This document shows, one piece after another, positions 41,400-42,769 of a stretch of DNA of 42,769 bases (its first letter is position 1; the number at the start of each line of letters is the position of its first letter). A model generated the notes under the pieces. That model made no database searches. It saw nothing but the letters and a program-made list of their open reading frames with translations, and was not told the origin of the DNA. Source of the DNA: Chara braunii (taxonomy: Eukaryota; Streptophyta; Charophyceae; Charales; Characeae); the NCBI GenBank assembly GCA_003427395.1, contig BFEA01000151.1, positions 2,468,615 to 2,511,383 of the forward strand. Direction: 5' to 3'. The position numbers were made by a program, and so were the translations under genes.

Positions 41400-41441
<42 letters not shown>
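40412..41441 (+). other. LINE-B tail region, 3' UTR, hairpin cassette and poly(A)
   Basis: 40466-40765 still contains a frame with likely C-terminal LINE residues. From there no coding content. The 3' cassette starts at 41279: GCTGGA/TCCAGC around CCCGCTT, GCTCC/GGAGC around CACTAATAGAT, and TGCTAATGG/CCATTAGCA (41347-41382) around an 18-base loop with GATGCTCCTATCA. Poly(A) follows at 41405-41441. Confidence 0.75.
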
Positions 41442-41443
<2 letters not shown>

Positions 41444-42055
41444 AATGGCTCCTATCAGCTCCTCCATAGCTGCTCCCGGCCGATGGCAGTACCACAAACC
41501 TCGCTCTCATCTATTTGTATCCTTATCCCACAGGTCACCTACCTGCAAGACCCCGTGTTTCACCCATCCTTTCCACATAGAAGTTGTGTTGGACATTACC
41601 TACCTATGCTCGTTGGTGATCCAGTGATTGCCAAAGAGGGGTTCGCAGAGGACCTCCTCCCATCGCTTCGTTATCAACTGATCAGGAGGGAGGGGGCGTC
41701 TCCAACTCCTAAGTAGTCGTGGCCAAAAATCGTCGCTCTCCTCCCTGAGGTTTCCACGGCCCTTGCGGGGGATCCTTCGGAACCTGTCCTCTATCCAAGT
41801 CAGCGCGTCTATGGTGTGGGGGGGGGGGCAACCTGGAGATATGTTCTAGGGTAAATGGCTGCCATGGCTGGTGTGATTTAGAGATTATCTTTTTGAACCA
41901 TTGCAGGCTGAGGTCTTGCTTTTGAGTGAGGGGGTCAATTATACCCAGTCCTCCTTTTGCCTTGGGTTGGATTACCGAAGATAGATGCCCTGAGTGAGCG
42001 TGTCAATTGAAGGCTGAGGTCCTGCATCATGATGTTTATGGCCAGAGATGGCCCG
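41442..42055 (-). pseudogene. LINE-C, 5' part (end of RT and connection)
   Basis: Minus-strand reading gives SLAINIMMQ (near 42035), PKAKGGLGIID-like (about 41960), RWEEVLCEPLFGN (about 41670-41640), WKGWVKHGVLQVGDLWDKDTN (about 41575-41510) and ELIGAIPF (41465-41442), all in the order of the LINE-A RT end. It stops exactly at the LINE-B poly(A), and the next residues continue at 33836 on the other side. An internal deletion lies near 42000, where CGAAGATAGATGCC occurs twice (41976 and 42056). The 5' end abuts the mitochondrial fragment. No intact frame. Confidence 0.85.
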
Positions 42056-42062
42056 AAGATAG

Positions 42063-42245
42063 ATGCCTGCTTGGTATTTTCACTATAAGAAATACCCAAT
42101 TTCAGAGAGAATTGTTCATGGAACCACTATAGAAATCATTTGGACTATTTTTCCTAGTATTATACTGATGTCCACTGCAATACCGTCATTTGCTCTATTA
42201 TATTCCATGGATGAGGTAGTAGATCCTGGAATTACTATCAGAGTG
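42063..42245 (+). pseudogene. cox2: Nuclear copy of mitochondrial cox2 (NUMT)
   Basis: The translation [54 protein letters not shown] is the second transmembrane region of cytochrome c oxidase subunit 2, of plant/green-algal mitochondrial type. It spans residues roughly 60-118 of the usual protein. One Val codon is deleted in the MDEVVVDP stretch and a few residues are changed. Similarity stops at about 42243, before the GHQWYW block, so the copper site is not included. It is not functional. It may have been captured when LINE-C inserted, since it begins directly at the LINE-C 5' end. Confidence 0.9.
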
Positions 42246-42445
42246 AGGGCCACGAGTTTTTGCATTATAACATGCAAGTATATCTGCAATTCTGCGTGGT
42301 CCATCAGGATCATACTAGTTATTGGCATAGGAAGGATGTAACACTACCAGCTCCATGGGACAACGGAGGCCCGGGCTGAGACAATAATGACCACAGCCCC
42401 AGTGAACACCAAACAACGATCTCTGTGTTACAAGATGTATCAATT

Positions 42446-42497
42446 GGACTCTGGACCCGGTTTCCAGCAGGTCCCACTCCCAACCAATAGATGGAGC
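42446..42497 (+). repeat. 3' hairpin cassette, further copy
   Basis: GGACTCTGGACCCGGTTTCC and CCAACCAATAGATGGAGC match the cassettes at 14817, 31967 and 41279. CTGGA/TCCAG and CTCC/GGAG hairpins are preserved. It is followed by an A-rich stretch with GAAAAAAG but no long poly(A), so it is likely the decayed end of an older retroelement. Confidence 0.7.
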
Positions 42498-42769
42498 AAC
42501 CCAACAAAGAAAAAAGAAGGATGTAACCTTTGTAAAAGCGCCTTACAAATCCATACTCAAACCACAAGTCCCTTCTCAGCTATCGAGTCCGACCCTGGAG
42601 CTACCAGTAAGCTGAGCCTTGCCGAGGCTAGCCACCCGTAGCACCACGAGGTTTCTTTATTCTGCAATTACAAACGAAGAAAAAAAAAATCAAAGAACGA
42701 GAAAAAGGAAAAAAGCAGAAACCAAAAACAGATAGTCAAAGTCCTTTCTGCCTGACAACGCACCCGGGG
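42498..42769. other. Window end, no recognisable gene
   Basis: Includes an A-rich stretch (about 42680-42735). A plus frame (42387-42641) is open but shows no domain. Confidence 0.4.

Larger units (their letters stand above)
33837..41441 (+). mobile_element. LINE-B, L1-like retrotransposon inserted in LINE-C
   Basis: This 7.6-kb plus-strand element ends in a 37-nt poly(A) (41405-41441) and is bracketed by AGGAAGGGCTC (33826-33836) and AGGAATGGCTC (41441-41451), an 11-bp target-site duplication with one difference. LINE-C coding sequence is interrupted exactly here: ELIGAIP on one side, PIPWCN on the other. Order: low-complexity ORF1 segment, ORF1b, endonuclease, RT, zinc finger, 3' UTR with hairpin cassette. 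The DUF4283/CCHC part seen in LINE-A is absent, so the copy is probably 5'-truncated. Frameshifts and several Trp-to-stop changes make it dead. Confidence 0.93.

Noticed and set aside
32251-41441. LINE-C part and LINE-B as a twin-priming (5'-inverted) single insertion
   Set aside because: The inverted part encodes the C-terminal region that LINE-B also has, is a different subfamily, and continues beyond the LINE-B poly(A).
42241-42341. Group II intron start after the cox2 fragment
   Set aside because: The bases after the break (GTGAGG) do not fit the usual GTGYG start, and no intron domains are seen.

Overview
This is a gene-poor, repeat-dense stretch of a eukaryotic nuclear genome. I see no intact host protein gene. 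What can be supported is several non-LTR retrotransposons (LINEs) in different states of decay, a tRNA-derived SINE, a tandem array of tRNA-like units ending at a U6 snRNA sequence, a nuclear copy of mitochondrial cox2, microsatellites, and several groups of short hairpin repeats. The cox2 piece (about 42069-42245) is of plant/green-algal type, and the LINEs have the plant L1 layout (DUF4283-like plus CCHC ORF1, APE endonuclease, RT, C-terminal zf-RVT). A streptophyte (charophyte alga or early land plant) is the best guess, from recall only. The assembly carries visible artefacts: N gaps at 11125-11361 and 29819-29943, single Ns at 14889 and 31638, and an untrimmed Nextera mate-pair junction at 7568-7605.

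Layout. 1-7061 (-): LINE-A, with a long open RT frame but an endonuclease deletion and frameshifts. 7062-8303: T-rich and pyrimidine-rich sequence, the adapter artefact and GT/G runs. 8304-14220: no recognisable gene; a 120-bp tandem repeat, microsatellites, a gap, GC-rich DNA, then degenerate hairpin repeats. 14221-14922: a 200-bp tandem duplication and a poly(A)-ended retroelement 3' end. 14939-15700: LINE-E ORF1 fragment. 15725-16440 (+) and 30640-31700 (-): two inverted copies of repeat F. 17023-18957: AT-rich sequence with small inverted repeats, ~100-bp degenerate repeats and seven conserved-loop hairpins. 20388-21323: a direct-repeat pair and a second hairpin family. 23005-27816 (+): LINE-D with a 35-nt poly(A). 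28971-30235: tRNA-like array followed by U6. 31967-32157: near-palindrome. 32158-42055 (-): LINE-C, split by LINE-B (+, 33837-41441), which has an 11-bp target-site duplication, and also hit by a T-tailed SINE (32989-33175) with a perfect 13-bp duplication. The cox2 fragment abuts the 5' end of LINE-C.

How the parts relate. LINE-A, -B and -C are related subfamilies that share an extra conserved ORF1b domain; LINE-D and LINE-E belong to another lineage. LINE-D shows a TAATG ORF1/ORF2 junction. Several tryptophan codons in LINE-B and LINE-D have become TGA or TAG, a G-to-A bias consistent with decay of methylated DNA. The most unusual signal is that several unrelated repeat groups keep a loop sequence while their stems change in a complementary way (18230-18957; 20940-21323 with 30400-30612; the retroelement 3' cassette at 14817, 31967, 32105, 41279 and 42446; and 13422-14021), which suggests a selected secondary structure.
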